DNA of 64,000 nt from assembly GCA_026075535.2 (NCBI GenBank), contig AP026543.1, forward strand, positions 2,046,001 to 2,110,000, in the 5' to 3' direction. Positions 1 through 10,871 of this stretch are shown one piece after another. The notes under the pieces were generated by a model. It searched no databases. It saw only the letters and a list, made by a program, of their open reading frames with translations, and had not been told where the DNA came from. Each line of letters starts with the position of its first letter. Position 1 is the stretch's first letter. The stretch is from Tricholoma matsutake. Its lineage: Eukaryota > Basidiomycota > Agaricomycetes > Agaricales > Tricholomataceae. Position numbers and translations under genes: made by a program.

Positions 1-123
1 AGTCGTAGGGTTAGCCTGGAGGGTCCTAACGAAGTTTTCAATCGTAGATTTAAGCGAGTCGATTTGCGCGCGCATTCCGGAAACGTCGCTTTCAAGCGCG
101 TCGAAGCGTTCTGATGCGTCCAT
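1..123 (-). CDS. Gypsy gag N-terminus (partial, runs off left edge)
   Basis: The minus strand opens with ATG at 123 and stays open to the window edge. The 41 visible residues form a short heptad-like, coiled-coil-prone segment (MDASERFDALESD...), as is common at the start of Gypsy Gag proteins. The reading frame lies downstream, in element orientation, of the LTR at 290-715 and its primer-binding site, which is where gag is expected. I infer Gag from position more than from sequence; the rest of the element is outside the window. Confidence 0.5.
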   Translation of the reverse strand, partial: MDASERFDALESDVSGMRAQIDSLKSTIENFVRTLQANPTT

Positions 124-277
124 GTCGCTAGGGAGCGCGTTTGGCGAAAATGGCGGCGCAATAAAGGCGAGAGTATCTGGAACGGTGTGTAGGGACTCTG
201 TGGAGCTTTGGGAAGCGTCGTCCAGTCCGTACCTGCCTATTTTGGGCAGCGCGTTCGCGATTTTCGGGCCTTAGGGG

Positions 278-287
278 AGAGTTTTCT
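278..287 (-). other. Candidate self-complementary primer-binding site, Gypsy family B
   Basis: On the minus strand the ten bases AGAAAACTCT lie 2 nt inside the end of the LTR. The exact reverse complement, AGAGTTTTCT, occurs on the same strand inside the LTR (plus coordinates 391-400), about 29 nt downstream of a CATATAC TATA-like box. This is the geometry of Tf1-type self-priming, in which the 5' end of the transcript folds back onto the PBS. I see no match to a tRNA 3' end. Confidence 0.55.
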
Positions 288-289
288 AC

Positions 290-715
290 TATAAGGGCAA
301 CCTAAGCCTCTAGCAAAGGGAAATCTGAAGTTAAAATTATACTACATAATACAGGCATTGGGGGCGCACCTAGCAAAGGGAAATCCGAAGAGAAAACTCT
401 AAGGATCCCCTTGCTGATGCCCAGTATATGTGAAGACGACAAAAATCAAATATAACCTAAAAATAGAAAAAGGCGGAGATAGGCGGATCAAGGCCGCCGA
501 ATGACATCATACCAAGGGGTATGTGTCGGAAGGGGTACTCCACCTCTAAATATAAAAGTGTCAACATATACAAACATGATAGCAAGGGAAAATTAGTAAT
601 AAAATCCGGAAAAATCATAAAAAATGAAGAATAGAAGGAAATGAGGTGGGGAAAAATATGGGACGAACATAAAAAATAGGAAAAACACACAGGGCACCCC
701 CTTAGTCCCCTTACA
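290..715 (-). repeat. 5' LTR of Gypsy family B (left copy)
   Basis: About 426 bp, nearly colinear with the sequence at 62,397-62,830. Its ends form a short inverted repeat (minus strand TGTAAGGG... to ...CCCTTATA), so the canonical CA end appears mutated to TA. In element orientation (minus) it precedes the PBS and gag, so it is the 5' LTR. It interrupts a retroelement reading frame that resumes at 716; the 5 bp after the LTR are GATGC, but the partner duplication lies off the left edge. Confidence 0.85.
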
Positions 716-1748
716 GATGCACAATTTTAGCAACATCCATTGCTTTCCCCCAGCGCATGGGATAGTCAACTGGGTTGATCTCGTCATTGATGGAGGATTG
801 AGCTTTCCCTTTGTATGACAGGTGTTGACATACATGATGTTTGGTAGGCTTGTCCAGTGTGCCTTCCTTTGTAGCCACCTGCAGAGGTGATGAATGGAAT
901 GGTCCAATTTTGAGTTCAAGCTCTTCTCTTGTGAAGGGACCAGAGAAGCAACTGAGCTGGAGTTCCTCAGCAATGTAAGCATGAATTGTGTCAGCCTGAA
1001 GGTTGGCACTGGAGAGATTGGGAGGAGTAAAAGTGTGGTTGAGTGGTGTGAGATTGCCAATAGGAAAACCATGCGTAAGCTTGAAAGGGAATTCTGGGTA
1101 GCGGGAGAGGAGTTGTGCACGTTTGAGAAAGGTTTGGAAGTGCTGAGCTGAGTATGGTGTTTGAATTTTTGCATAGTCACAATCTTTGTCGTATGGCAAG
1201 GGTTCTGCTATTTGGAGATTGTCAAAGTAGACATGAGGCATCGAACTATTCAATTTTGCATTAAGAGGCAGAGATCGCCAGTCTCTGTAAAATGGAGTCA
1301 ATGCAAGAGGCATTTCCAAGAAGGTTTTAGGTGTCGATGACACCTCAAAGACACTTTCATGCGCAGGCTCCATGATCAGTGGAGCCACACCACAAACAGG
1401 CATGTTGGGAGGGGTGGTCGGTCTTGCAATGTCGCTTGGCTGAGTTGAGTTGGAAGGTAATGCAGAAGATGGTTGTGGAGTTGGTGCGGAGAGTAAGCTT
1501 CCCGTTGAGATATTTTGAGTACGTCGGAACACCTGCTGGCATCGTGTCTTCATGGCAGTCACTGAATTTATGCCCAGTTCTTTTACAGCACAGACAGAGG
1601 GGAGCAGAGCAAGTGGCTTCAGACTTGGTATCTCAATCGCGAAAGGACAGGTTGGGATCTGTGAGCGCTGGACAAAATTTGCTGGTTTCCCAGTTATACA
1701 GTTGGTATCAGGCCTTGGAGCTGGAAGAAGGCTGAGGATCCTGCCCAA
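716..1748 (-). pseudogene. Ngaro/DIRS-like retroelement: zinc-finger/RT N-terminal part, truncated
   Basis: This long minus-strand frame ends exactly where the Gypsy LTR begins. Its last third carries motifs I know from the start of reverse transcriptases in fungal YR (Ngaro) retroelements: a GPF...EEL block, then IGPFHSSPLQV, then INPVDYPMRWGKA. The same block order occurs in the RT frame at 49.7-50.3 kb. The catalytic part would lie beyond the LTR insertion and is not in this window. I infer a dead, interrupted element. Confidence 0.6.
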
Positions 1749-1860
1749 GTTCTCAGGTCACATTCCGTATGCTCGCTGACATTACTTCGAGCTTGACTGA
1801 TTCGAGGTGTCGTAGGTAGCTGCCCTTGTCAAATGTCCGAGGATTGATGCAATAATGAGT

Positions 1861-2679
1861 TCATTCAGCGATGTCAAATTGAAGGATCACTGGGAAATTG
1901 AGACAGAAGTCATCATGCATGGAGAGAAAGAGGTAGTGTTCTCTCCACCTGGTAGCAATCTTGATATCACAGTGTGGGTCTAGAAAAATAAGGTACCATT
2001 GCCATCCTTTGTGCCACTCCACAATGTCAATCTTGGATTCTTCAGGGAATTGTGAGAGATCTAAAATATGGCATTTGATGCCCAAGGCATTATACACTGT
2101 GTTCTGCTTAAGAGAAGTGGTTTCTGTATGTAATTTCTGAGTAGCGTTCAACATGAAGAGGGTTAATGGCAGGTGAACTTTGTTCTTTGCTAAAGCGACA
2201 ATGAATGGATGTATGCCATAGCTATAATCAGATGATGAGGAGAGGGCAGGGAGCTCATGTGATGCGGAAAATAGTATTTTGGATGGTAAGGTCGAGAGAG
2301 AGGTATTATTGGTACTAATGAGATTTAATGCTTGATTCTGAGTGTTGGGGGAAATTTGTGAGAAAGCGGAAGCAAACTGAACAAGGTTGGTATTATTAGA
2401 CATAGCAAGCGCAGGAGTTGTAACGGATGGGCTATTTGCAGTGAGCATCTCTTTGTTTTCTGGAACATTAGACTCACCGGCCTTGCGCTGGATTTGTAAT
2501 GCTTCATTTTGTGAGATGCACAAAAGATTTTCCATGTCCATTTGGGACTGTGTTGGATTGTTGATGGATGACATGGGGACATTAACTATGGGAGGTATGG
2601 TCAATGTCATGGAAGATCCAGTGAGGATCGTGGATTGATTCTTGTTGATGGCAGCAGGGGGAGGCCCAGTGTTCATCAT
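1861..2679 (-). pseudogene. Gag-like ORF of the same Ngaro-like retroelement
   Basis: 272 codons, Ser/Thr/Asn-rich at the N-terminus. The C-terminal segment (WHKGWQWYLIFLDPH...WREHYLFL) matches the pattern W-x8-L...RW-x2-H that precedes the RT in Agaricomycete Ngaro-type elements. It lies upstream and in the same orientation as the RT fragment at 716-1748, with a frame break and stops between 1,750 and 1,860. The first codons may be extended by an unrecognised upstream part. No enzymatic motif is visible. Confidence 0.5.
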
Positions 2680-3921
2680 CTCAAAGATTTCGAAGGGATC
2701 AGAAGAGATCTGAGAGAGTTAATGGAAAAATGGACAGATGGTGTCTGTCAAAGTGAAGGGATGAGGCAGGAGGAAGAGAGAACATGTTTCTTCTTTTTGT
2801 CCTTCTTAACCTTCATTGTGCACAGACATCTCAGGCTAATGACATCAGACGTCGAAATGCATTGAAGAGATGTCAAAACCATGTTGTGCTTACAAAGCCC
2901 GGACACAACTTTTTTGGCTAAGCTCACAGGCTCACATGGCCTATTGTTGAGTCACCATCACAACAGTCATCATACTTCAAAAAAAAAACATGAGACAGCA
3001 TACAGAAACTGCTGAAGATTCACAGTTTTGTCACAAAGCTTGTATGCCAGCAGATATTGCCTTTTCCTCAAAACTTGAGAACTCAGATTGAATGTCATAC
3101 ATAGTAGTGGCCTGCTAGCTCAAGTACCACTACCAACTTATTCCAAGGTCTTTTACATCCCAGATGCATGTGTGTACATTGTAGAGCTGCAAAATGCATG
3201 TAAAATCAGATATTCAGCACAAGTTTATTTGCTTGCTGATTGGTGATTGGCTAAAGCCTAAGGTACACAGTATATCAATACATGTACAATCTCATCCCTT
3301 TCCTGGAATGTCAACTCACATTGGCATTGGGCAAATCCAACTGAATTTGAAGGGGGAGTGTTGACTGTTGAACATTGAAGGCTCAATTGCCATCCTTCAT
3401 CCCCAGTGAAAAGTCCAGTTTTTGGGAGAAATTATCTACCTTTATATCCATTGTACTCCATTATCACCGATTGTAAGTTTGTAACATTATTGATAAGATC
3501 ATTTTTCAAAAGAAAGTTGTCTAAGTTTTCATGTTCACGCACATTGACTTAACCTTGTAATCTTGCATTATGTCTGACTCGACATGAGGTCCTTCTTGAC
3601 GAGCTGGTTGCAATCCCTACAGCCAAGCTGAACACAACAAAGCTCTAGCAAATCATCTATCCCAGCACAAACAACCTGTGCCCAGCACATTGAAATGAGT
3701 GCCGCAAGCACATCCTGGTCCTTCGCAAGGCAGCAAATGACCATGGGTTGAATTGCATGAACAGGAAGCAGCTCCAAGTGTATGTTGTTGACAGTAACCT
3801 TATTGGATGAACGTGAGCCATAACAACAAGGGATTTAATCCTGCATCTGGCAACTTCCAGCCCCTGGATTCTCCAAATACAATCCTGCTCCCTCCAGCTC
3901 ACAGGCCCACACAAGCATGAA
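2680..3921. other. Degenerate transposon-derived spacer
   Basis: No intact reading frame. From about 3,570 to 3,920 a decayed plus-strand frame leads into the Tnp2 transposase and may be its missing N-terminal part. I looked for CACTA-type terminal repeats here and beyond the transposase and found none that pair. A 10-nt A run lies near 2,980. Confidence 0.4.
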
Positions 3922-6638
3922 TTGGAACCGAGTGTGCTACCTCCAGATGGAAACGTACCTGGGCTCAATTCTCCAATTGATGAGCTGAAGATGATGGCAG
4001 AGTTTATCAAGGCATTGAAAGGTGCTACTTTGGAGCAAAGCAATATGCAGCCAGAAGGCATTGAGCATCTTTGTGCTGCTGATCTGACCCCTGTTGTTGA
4101 TGTCACTGACAAGCATTTTGTCAAAGCACTTAAAACCTTCTTCTCGACTACCAATAGCTCTCAGGCCACATACAATAACATCTGTTCAGCAATGCTTGAG
4201 TGCTACCCTGATGATCCATTCCTCTCCTATGACCAGATGAGACGACACATTGAACAACTCAGTGGTGTCATTCCAATTTATCATGACATGTGCCAAGATA
4301 CTTGCATTGCCTTCACTGGACTGTTCCATGACTATGGCCACTGTCCTATCTGTTTGAAGCCCCGCTATTGGCCTGGTACAATGGAACCTTATCAACAATT
4401 CATCATGATCCCCTTGGGCCCTGTGATTCAAACATTGTACAGCTCCCCTGAAATGGCCCAGCAGATGCACTACTGTGAGCAAACAATGGACAAGATTCTA
4501 GAATATGCTCACATGCACGGTGGCAAGGTGAAGGAATACAGTGATACAACCTGTGGCTGTGATTATCTGGATGCGGTTGAATCTGGCAAAATCACCAAAG
4601 ATGACGTCTTCATACAACTCTCACTTGATGGTGCCCAGCTCTACCATGACAAGGAGTCTGATTGCTGGATATTTGTCTACATCATTCACAATCTCTCCCC
4701 TGACCTATGCTACAAGAAGAGGTTTGTCATCCCTGCTGGATTCATTCCTGGTCTTGGCAAGCCCAAAAACACTGATTTGTACCTTTATCCAGCATTGTTC
4801 CATATTTCTGCACTCCAAATTGAAGGCTTGCCAATCTGGGATGCCTCAACTCAAACATGTATTCAGCAATCAGTCCCGTTCATTTTTGTCACAGCAGATA
4901 GTCCTGCAATGGCATCTGTATCGGGGATGGTCAGACACAGTGGGAAATTTGGATGCCACTTATACTGTGGACTCCCTGGTCGCCATCATGGTCGATACAG
5001 ACACTATTTTCCTGCCATGCTCAAACCAGATAACTATAATGTTGTGGGCTGCACCCACGAGGATGTAACATTCTTGGATCTCAAGATGTATCGACAGGAT
5101 GACTCCCTTTGGTACCATAACAACATCAACCGACTGCTCCAGGTTCAAAATCCCACACAGTATAAGGAATGCCGTCTTGAGATGGGCTTAGTCAAGCAGA
5201 CTATTTTCAGTGGCCTGCAGGATAGTCTTGGAATTCTGAACATGTTTCCATTGGATATCATGCACTTGATCAATCTCAATGACCCAGATCTATTCCTCAG
5301 TCTCTGGTGTGGCATGCTCAAAACATACCCACCTGACAGAATTGACAGTTGGGACTGGAGGGTGTTGGTTGGCAGGGTCTGGGAAGCTCACGGAAAAACT
5401 GTTGCTCTTGCTACCCCATATATCCCCTCATCATTTGGGTGTGCACCTCAAAATCCTGCTGAGAAGATTAATTCAGGATATAAGGCTTGGGAATTCCAGA
5501 TTTATCTATTCAGTCTCAGCCCAGCCCTTCTCAGACATATTCTCCCAAAAATGTATTGGATCAACTACTGCCAATATGTCTCTGGCATTTGCATTTTGCA
5601 ACAGTGGGCAATATGTCCTGAAGATCTTCAGCGAGCTCACAAATCACTATGTGAGTTTGAAAAGGAATTTGAGGAGCTCTACTATCAATGACATGAGGAT
5701 CACATCCACCTTTTCTGACAATCCATTCACCTACTTACCCACATTGCCTCGGAGACCATTTGTGCTGGTCCATTAGCATGCTAAGCCCAGTGGACTATGG
5801 AAATGGCCATCGGGAACCTCAGAGAGGAGATCCACCAAGATCATGACCCATATGCAAATATTGCACAGCGTGGGGTTCTACATGCTCAGCTCAATTCTGT
5901 CATGGCAATGATGCCAGAATTAAAGATGGGAGAGACAGATTCTGCCCTGCCACATGGTGCGAAGGATCTGGGAGAGGGCTACACACTTCTACATGCCTGT
6001 GAAGATACCACAAAACTGGTCACTGACATGGAAGCCCAAGCCATTATGACTTATTGGGCTCAACAACACTGGCCAAATCAAAATATGTGGCCAAAAGCAG
6101 TCAAGTGCTGGGCTCGACTTCAGCTCCCGAATGGACAAACTGCATGCTCACATTGGTATGAATCATGTTCTACTCGACCACTCCGAAAGACAACATGTGT
6201 TAAGGTAATGTAGCATTGCTGACTGCTCCTACATACTCTAACACCATCCCTCAGTTGACCATAAATGGAACATCTGAGCTTGTTGAAGTTCAATATTTCT
6301 TTCAGTTACAATTCCACCATGAGATTTTTTCTCTTTTCATATCCCTCTTTGGTCAACCAGACCATGAGCTGCTTGTAGAATCCCATCACACCACACATGT
6401 GTGCCACTACAATGGAGATTCTGCCCTAAGGATCATGGATGTCAAGGCCATCACTGCTGTGGTTTCCATGTTCCTGGATTTTCAAGTCACTCGAGAGGGG
6501 GAAATCATCATACCAGAGAACCAATATGTGCTGATGGATGCACCATTGCTCAAGTTAGTCTCATTGCATGGATTCTTGGGTGATGATGATGAAGATGATG
6601 AAAATGGTAATGGTAATGGCAACAATGATAATGAATAA
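3922..6638 (+). pseudogene. Tnp2-family (CACTA/EnSpm-like) transposase, broken
   Basis: The first 589 codons are open and follow the basidiomycete Tnp2 layout: SGVIPIYHDMC near residue 112, a zinc-like CPIC near 140, LSLDGAQLYHDKESDCWIF near 235, the IPAGFIPG block, TADSPAMAS, GCHLYCGLPGRHH, IMHLINLNDPDL and NPAEKINSGYKAWEF. The normal continuation (QWTME...IGNL...IAQRG) is present downstream but separated by in-frame TGA codons at 5,689 and about 5,722 and by a TAA before QWTME. The tail ends in an Asp/Asn-rich simple-sequence tract (6,583-6,638). The residues at the first two stops fit arginine. Normal function would be cut-and-paste transposition in the nucleus; this copy should be inactive. 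Terminal inverted repeats were not found. Confidence 0.8.
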
Positions 6639-7633
6639 TTACACAGTTATTGACAGCAATAGTACAGCACTAGGAATACATGTAACAGACCACAGTGATA
6701 TCTATGTTTCAGGCAATTTTGAATCATGCACAATATCCACAAGCATAACATCATCCAATTCCAAGTTGTCGACAACAAGTTGCTTCACATCCTCCAAGGC
6801 CTGATGAGACTGAGGGGATTGCACTTCAGTGAAAAATATGAATCACAGCACATTCAGAAATACTACAGCAAGAGGATAGTGGATGCGGTAGACAAGCCGT
6901 GCTCCAGATTGCGAAGTTTGAATTGCCAAGACAGGATGATCATCCAGGAAAGTCAGAGAGTTTTCAGTAGCTGGAGGCTGCCAGAAGCAAAGATCTATCA
7001 TGATGCCAGTGAGTAGATCAACTCTGTTGGAAAACCATATGCAAAGTTACCAAAGTTGCTGCAACTCTGCTTTCATCTTGAGATAGACACAATTGCCACC
7101 ATCATGTAACATTTGCTCATTTGCCATGCGCATAAGTGAAAGGCATGCTTCGTTGGTGGCAAAAGTAAGGATTTCAGCCATTGAGAGTAGACAGACCTGT
7201 TAAAGCAAGGCCAAAATGTGACAATGGCTTCAACCACCTTCTCATCGTAACCATCTCCTCATCTTTCTTTTGTGGTCACTGTCTGCTTTCACAAAGCCAT
7301 TCATTGTTCCCTACACTCTTTTGCTGGTTTGCTTTGTTGTGGTGGCTGGTTTCTGACTATTACACATGGCTCTCAGTCCCATTGGACTTGCTGGATCTTT
7401 GCAAATATCACCTTCAAATGCAATATTCTCTGGCTCAAACTGATATCCTGACACAGTTGATTCTTATGCTCATGCTTATGGTCCTAATCTTTCTTTGCTG
7501 CTGGGTCCAACCACTGTGCCAAGGCCGTCTCACGATCGGAATCTTTCTGTGGTTAGAGATTGATATATGTGTGTCAAAATCAATACTCACACATTTTGAC
7601 ATGTAGAACTTCCTATCTCCTTCTCTGGATCCT
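6639..7633. other. Degenerate transposon-like DNA, no supportable gene
   Basis: Only short frames (96 and 141 codons) with no motif I recognise. Base composition and the absence of splice structure resemble the neighbouring transposon DNA. Confidence 0.4.
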
Positions 7634-9290
7634 GTGGCAAGTGACTCTCCTGAAGACCATGTTTCCGGTGCTCATGGCAAGACTGCATACCTGGTGTTAC
7701 AACTTCTTGTGGAATGCCAACGATGGAAGATCACTGAATTGGAGAGTCAGATTTGTGATCAACAGATGGATATAGTGACCTGGAAGACCAAGTTCATCAA
7801 TACCCAGTATGCATGTGTCTTACATGTGACGAGATGCAATCTTGACAGTACTTTTACCAGAGAAATGCTTGAGAAGTTAATCCAAAAGGCTCCTGAACTG
7901 GGTGGCATCACATCTGGGCACCCGAAAGCATGGCAAGACCAATGGACTGGCAACTAGACACAAGAAGCATGGCTGATGCCCGAAAGAGGATGAGGATGGA
8001 GATCAATACCCCTACCTCAAAACTGTCAATGGCATCTCTGTTGCCCAGGAGATCCTTGTCAAAGTTGGACAGAAGGCCCACTGACTATGGCAAGCACTGA
8101 ATACTGCAGATCTTGCACCAGCATCATGGGGAAAGGCCAGCAAGGTGGCATATAGTTACTTTAATGGTCAGATGCTGAACAAGCCCGATTTTGAGTTCTT
8201 CAGGTACTGTGAGGGAAACTGGAAAATCAACCGATGGGCTACAAAAGCATATGTGTCAATCGTCATGGACACACAATCATCTCAAGGCAGCTGATCACGA
8301 TGGGGGTGATTGCAAGGCTGCGCACAGCTTGAAATGAAAACGGGAAGCCCTCGACGACCTGGCCCTCTCCCAGATCAGTGAGGATGAGAATTCTGTTAGC
8401 TTGAGCAGTGACGAAGCTACACTTGTACATCCTCTCACTTCTCCAGGGACAAGCAATGTATCATCCTCAACTAGGGTGTAGCACAGGTACAGGTGAACCT
8501 GTGGTATTCTGCCTGCAGGTAGCACAGGTGCAGGTATGGGTTTGTATATCTGTACCTGTGGCAACACCACACCTGTACTCATGGTGTTGCAGGTTGTCAC
8601 AGGTTTGAGTTGTGATATATTTCATATCAGGTTTTGTGGTTCCAAAATTCTTCTGAGCTCTTTGCTTTGAGTTAAAAGAATTTTTATCAAGTTTTATGAG
8701 AATCAATTGTTGTTACACTCTGTTAAGACATGTATCTGCCTGGTACTGTGGGATATTATGACATACAATGATCTAATTCACTCAAGTTGATGTTATTTTG
8801 CATGGTGTTCCTTCCAAAAATTGCTCCTCTCATGCCAAAACTACTCTGCCCAGATAGATTGCAGCAAATTACTAGTTTCCTTGTGTTCTTCATGATGGAT
8901 CAAAAAGGTTGACAGATGATTTGTGAAATAATTGAACATTATATCATAATTTATATGTGGATTCAAGTGTTGAACCAGTATAGAAAAGTTGGATAACTTT
9001 CTAGTATAGCTACCTCTTACCTTTGTTTTAGCTACACATAGTTTATGCCATGTTACTCAAGTGCTACTGTAGTTTTGAAACACCATACAAAACCTGTGCT
9101 TATAACCTGTACCTGCAGGTATGGTGTTTGTACAGGTATGGTGTCACAGGTGACAGGTGTGGTGTTGCCAGTGAAACCCATGGTGTCACCTGTGCTACAC
9201 CCTATCCTCAACTACCTCTGTGAATGCAAAGACTGTATGTCTTTGCCCTCATCATGCATATCTGCTAGGACTGAGCTATCTCAGCAATGA
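7634..9290 (+). pseudogene. Transposon-associated ORF of unknown function, split by a MITE
   Basis: A plus-strand frame (7,634-7,957) continues, with frame breaks, through sequence reading ...APASWGKASKVAYSYF... and NWKINRWATKAY around 8,110-8,250. I know similar blocks from TE-associated basidiomycete proteins but cannot name the family. A Ser/Thr-rich stretch is cut by the MITE at 8,472-9,204; removing one 8-bp duplication restores a continuous Ser/Thr-rich frame across the junction. Function unknown. Confidence 0.4.
8472..9204. mobile_element. hAT-like MITE (733 bp) with perfect TIRs and 8-bp TSD
   Basis: The ends are perfect inverted repeats of 17 bp (TAGGGTGTAGCACAGGT). The element is flanked by the identical 8-bp direct repeat TCCTCAAC at 8,464-8,471 and 9,205-9,212. 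An 8-bp duplication with TAG...CTA ends is the hAT signature. The motif ACAGGT/ACCTGT recurs many times within about 130 bp of both ends, as expected for subterminal transposase-binding sites. No transposase frame lies inside, so it is non-autonomous. Confidence 0.9.
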
Positions 9291-9368
9291 GCAACCACCA
9301 CATTTTCTGATCTACTGTAAGCATCTTTTGTGAATGAGAGCTTTCCAGATCTACTTTGATAATGTTTC

Positions 9369-10060
9369 ATGATGAATAGGGATAAAATTTATGGCAAACT
9401 GGACAACACTCCAACACTGGCCATACCTGTGATTTCAGATCCCCTCATCACGGCTTCCTCAAGCTCAACTTCCTCAACCAACACCACTGTCACTACTGCA
9501 ATTGCTGCTGCTGCTGCCGTACCCAAAACCATTTCTATAGGTAAGATGGTCATTTCCATTGCGGCGCCTGGAGATGTCATGGAAACAACCTTTCCAAATT
9601 CCACACAATGCACTGCCGACACCTTGACAACGACCCCCGCCACTGCAATCATTACTGCAGCTGTCATAGGAGTGCCGAATGTACCCTGTGACACTCAACC
9701 TCACTACCACAACCTCCAATTGTGACCACCAGTAATAATCAAGATATCCAGCCCATGACATCTATGAAACATGCCAAGTTAGCCTAGCCCACCATCATAG
9801 GAAAGGGCTTGACAGATAAGTTTGTTTTTCCCTCAACTCCTTTTTCAACTGTTGATTGATGTATAACTAGGAATTTTTGCATGAAAGAGTGGTTAGAACA
9901 ACATCCCGATGGCTTGAAGAATGCATTCGAGACACACTACAAGTCACTCACGCACGAGGCTAAAAAGGTATAGTGACTCTTGTTACATTGGCATGTGCTC
10001 CACTCACTCCATGCGATGTTTTTATAGAAATATAAGGATCTGGCATCCACAGCTGTAAGT
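9369..10060 (+). pseudogene. Transposon-associated ORF, Thr/Ala-rich, with one likely intron
   Basis: A 118-codon Ser/Thr/Ala-rich frame is followed at about 9,880 by a better-conserved segment, FCMKEWLEQHPDG...YKSL, which reads across a good intron (GTATAG...TTATAG, about 9,969-10,027) into KYKDLASTAV. The pattern 'W-x5-P-x2-...-F-x3-Y-K-L-x6-K-K-Y-K-D-L' resembles TE-encoded accessory proteins in basidiomycetes. Family not identified; stops between the two parts suggest decay. Confidence 0.35.
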
Positions 10061-10871
10061 TCACATTTCTGTGGATCAATAATTTCTTGACCCAATAATA
10101 ATTGGAACATAAATAAATCTCACTTTTGCCATCCTTTGTCTGCTATTATGAGAGCTTCGAGTGTCAGACAAGTGTACATAATTTCTTATAATTTCTCCTG
10201 ATCCACTATTGAGCAGGATTTCCTTTGTCCCACATTTACAGTCACTTGAGGTCTGACAATTGCTCTTAATTTCTCACAAAAACCTGATTGTTGATTGGGC
10301 TTCATTAGCCACAACTAAGTAAGTAAGTAAACTATGACTCGGCGACTAGTTGCCAGTGTGTCATGTTTTGCACATTTCTTCCATGATCTGGCAAACTGAT
10401 GGGATTTGCCACGGTCAAACAAAAAAACGAGTTTCGCACTCTCTCCGACAGAACTCTGCCCGGGAGACCGGGCCGCACTATAACGGAGTGTGGTTCCTGT
10501 GACCTTGATAAGGCTGAATCATAATCAGATCGGCCGGTTGTTTTTCCTTCCGAGTGGAGATATATATATATACTTTGTAAATGCCCGGCGCCCAGCGCCC
10601 CGGTGGCAGTCATAACAATAAACGTGAAGGCTCGAGCCATTCGTTGGAGAAGGAATCGTCATTCGAGTATACCGCGGTGCTAATGGCCAAATTATACAGA
10701 TTTTTCCGTCTTCTTCAAAGTTGTTACAAAAAAAAAAAAATTTCATTTGGTTATTCGGTCCCCCCACCTACTTACGCGTTTGCAAACGCATTCACCAAAA
10801 CCGAAACTGCGTCCGACACCATTTGGCGACCGACTTCGAGAACCCTGTGAGGATGGAGATGTTTAGCTCAC
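10061..10871. other. Spacer between transposon cluster and host genes
   Basis: No gene supported. It holds a (TA)n tract at about 10,560-10,572, a 13-nt A run at about 10,728 and a GTAA tandem at about 10,318. It probably includes the 3' region of the downstream minus-strand esterase. Confidence 0.4.

Noticed and set aside
2680..7600. CACTA-type terminal inverted repeats for the Tnp2 element
   Set aside because: Isolated CACTA pentamers occur, but no pair with extended inverted similarity and a 3-bp duplication.
9389..9761. Two long minus-strand frames (101 and 95 codons)
   Set aside because: They are antisense to a Ser/Thr/Ala-rich frame; simple composition makes shadow frames open by chance. 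No motif.
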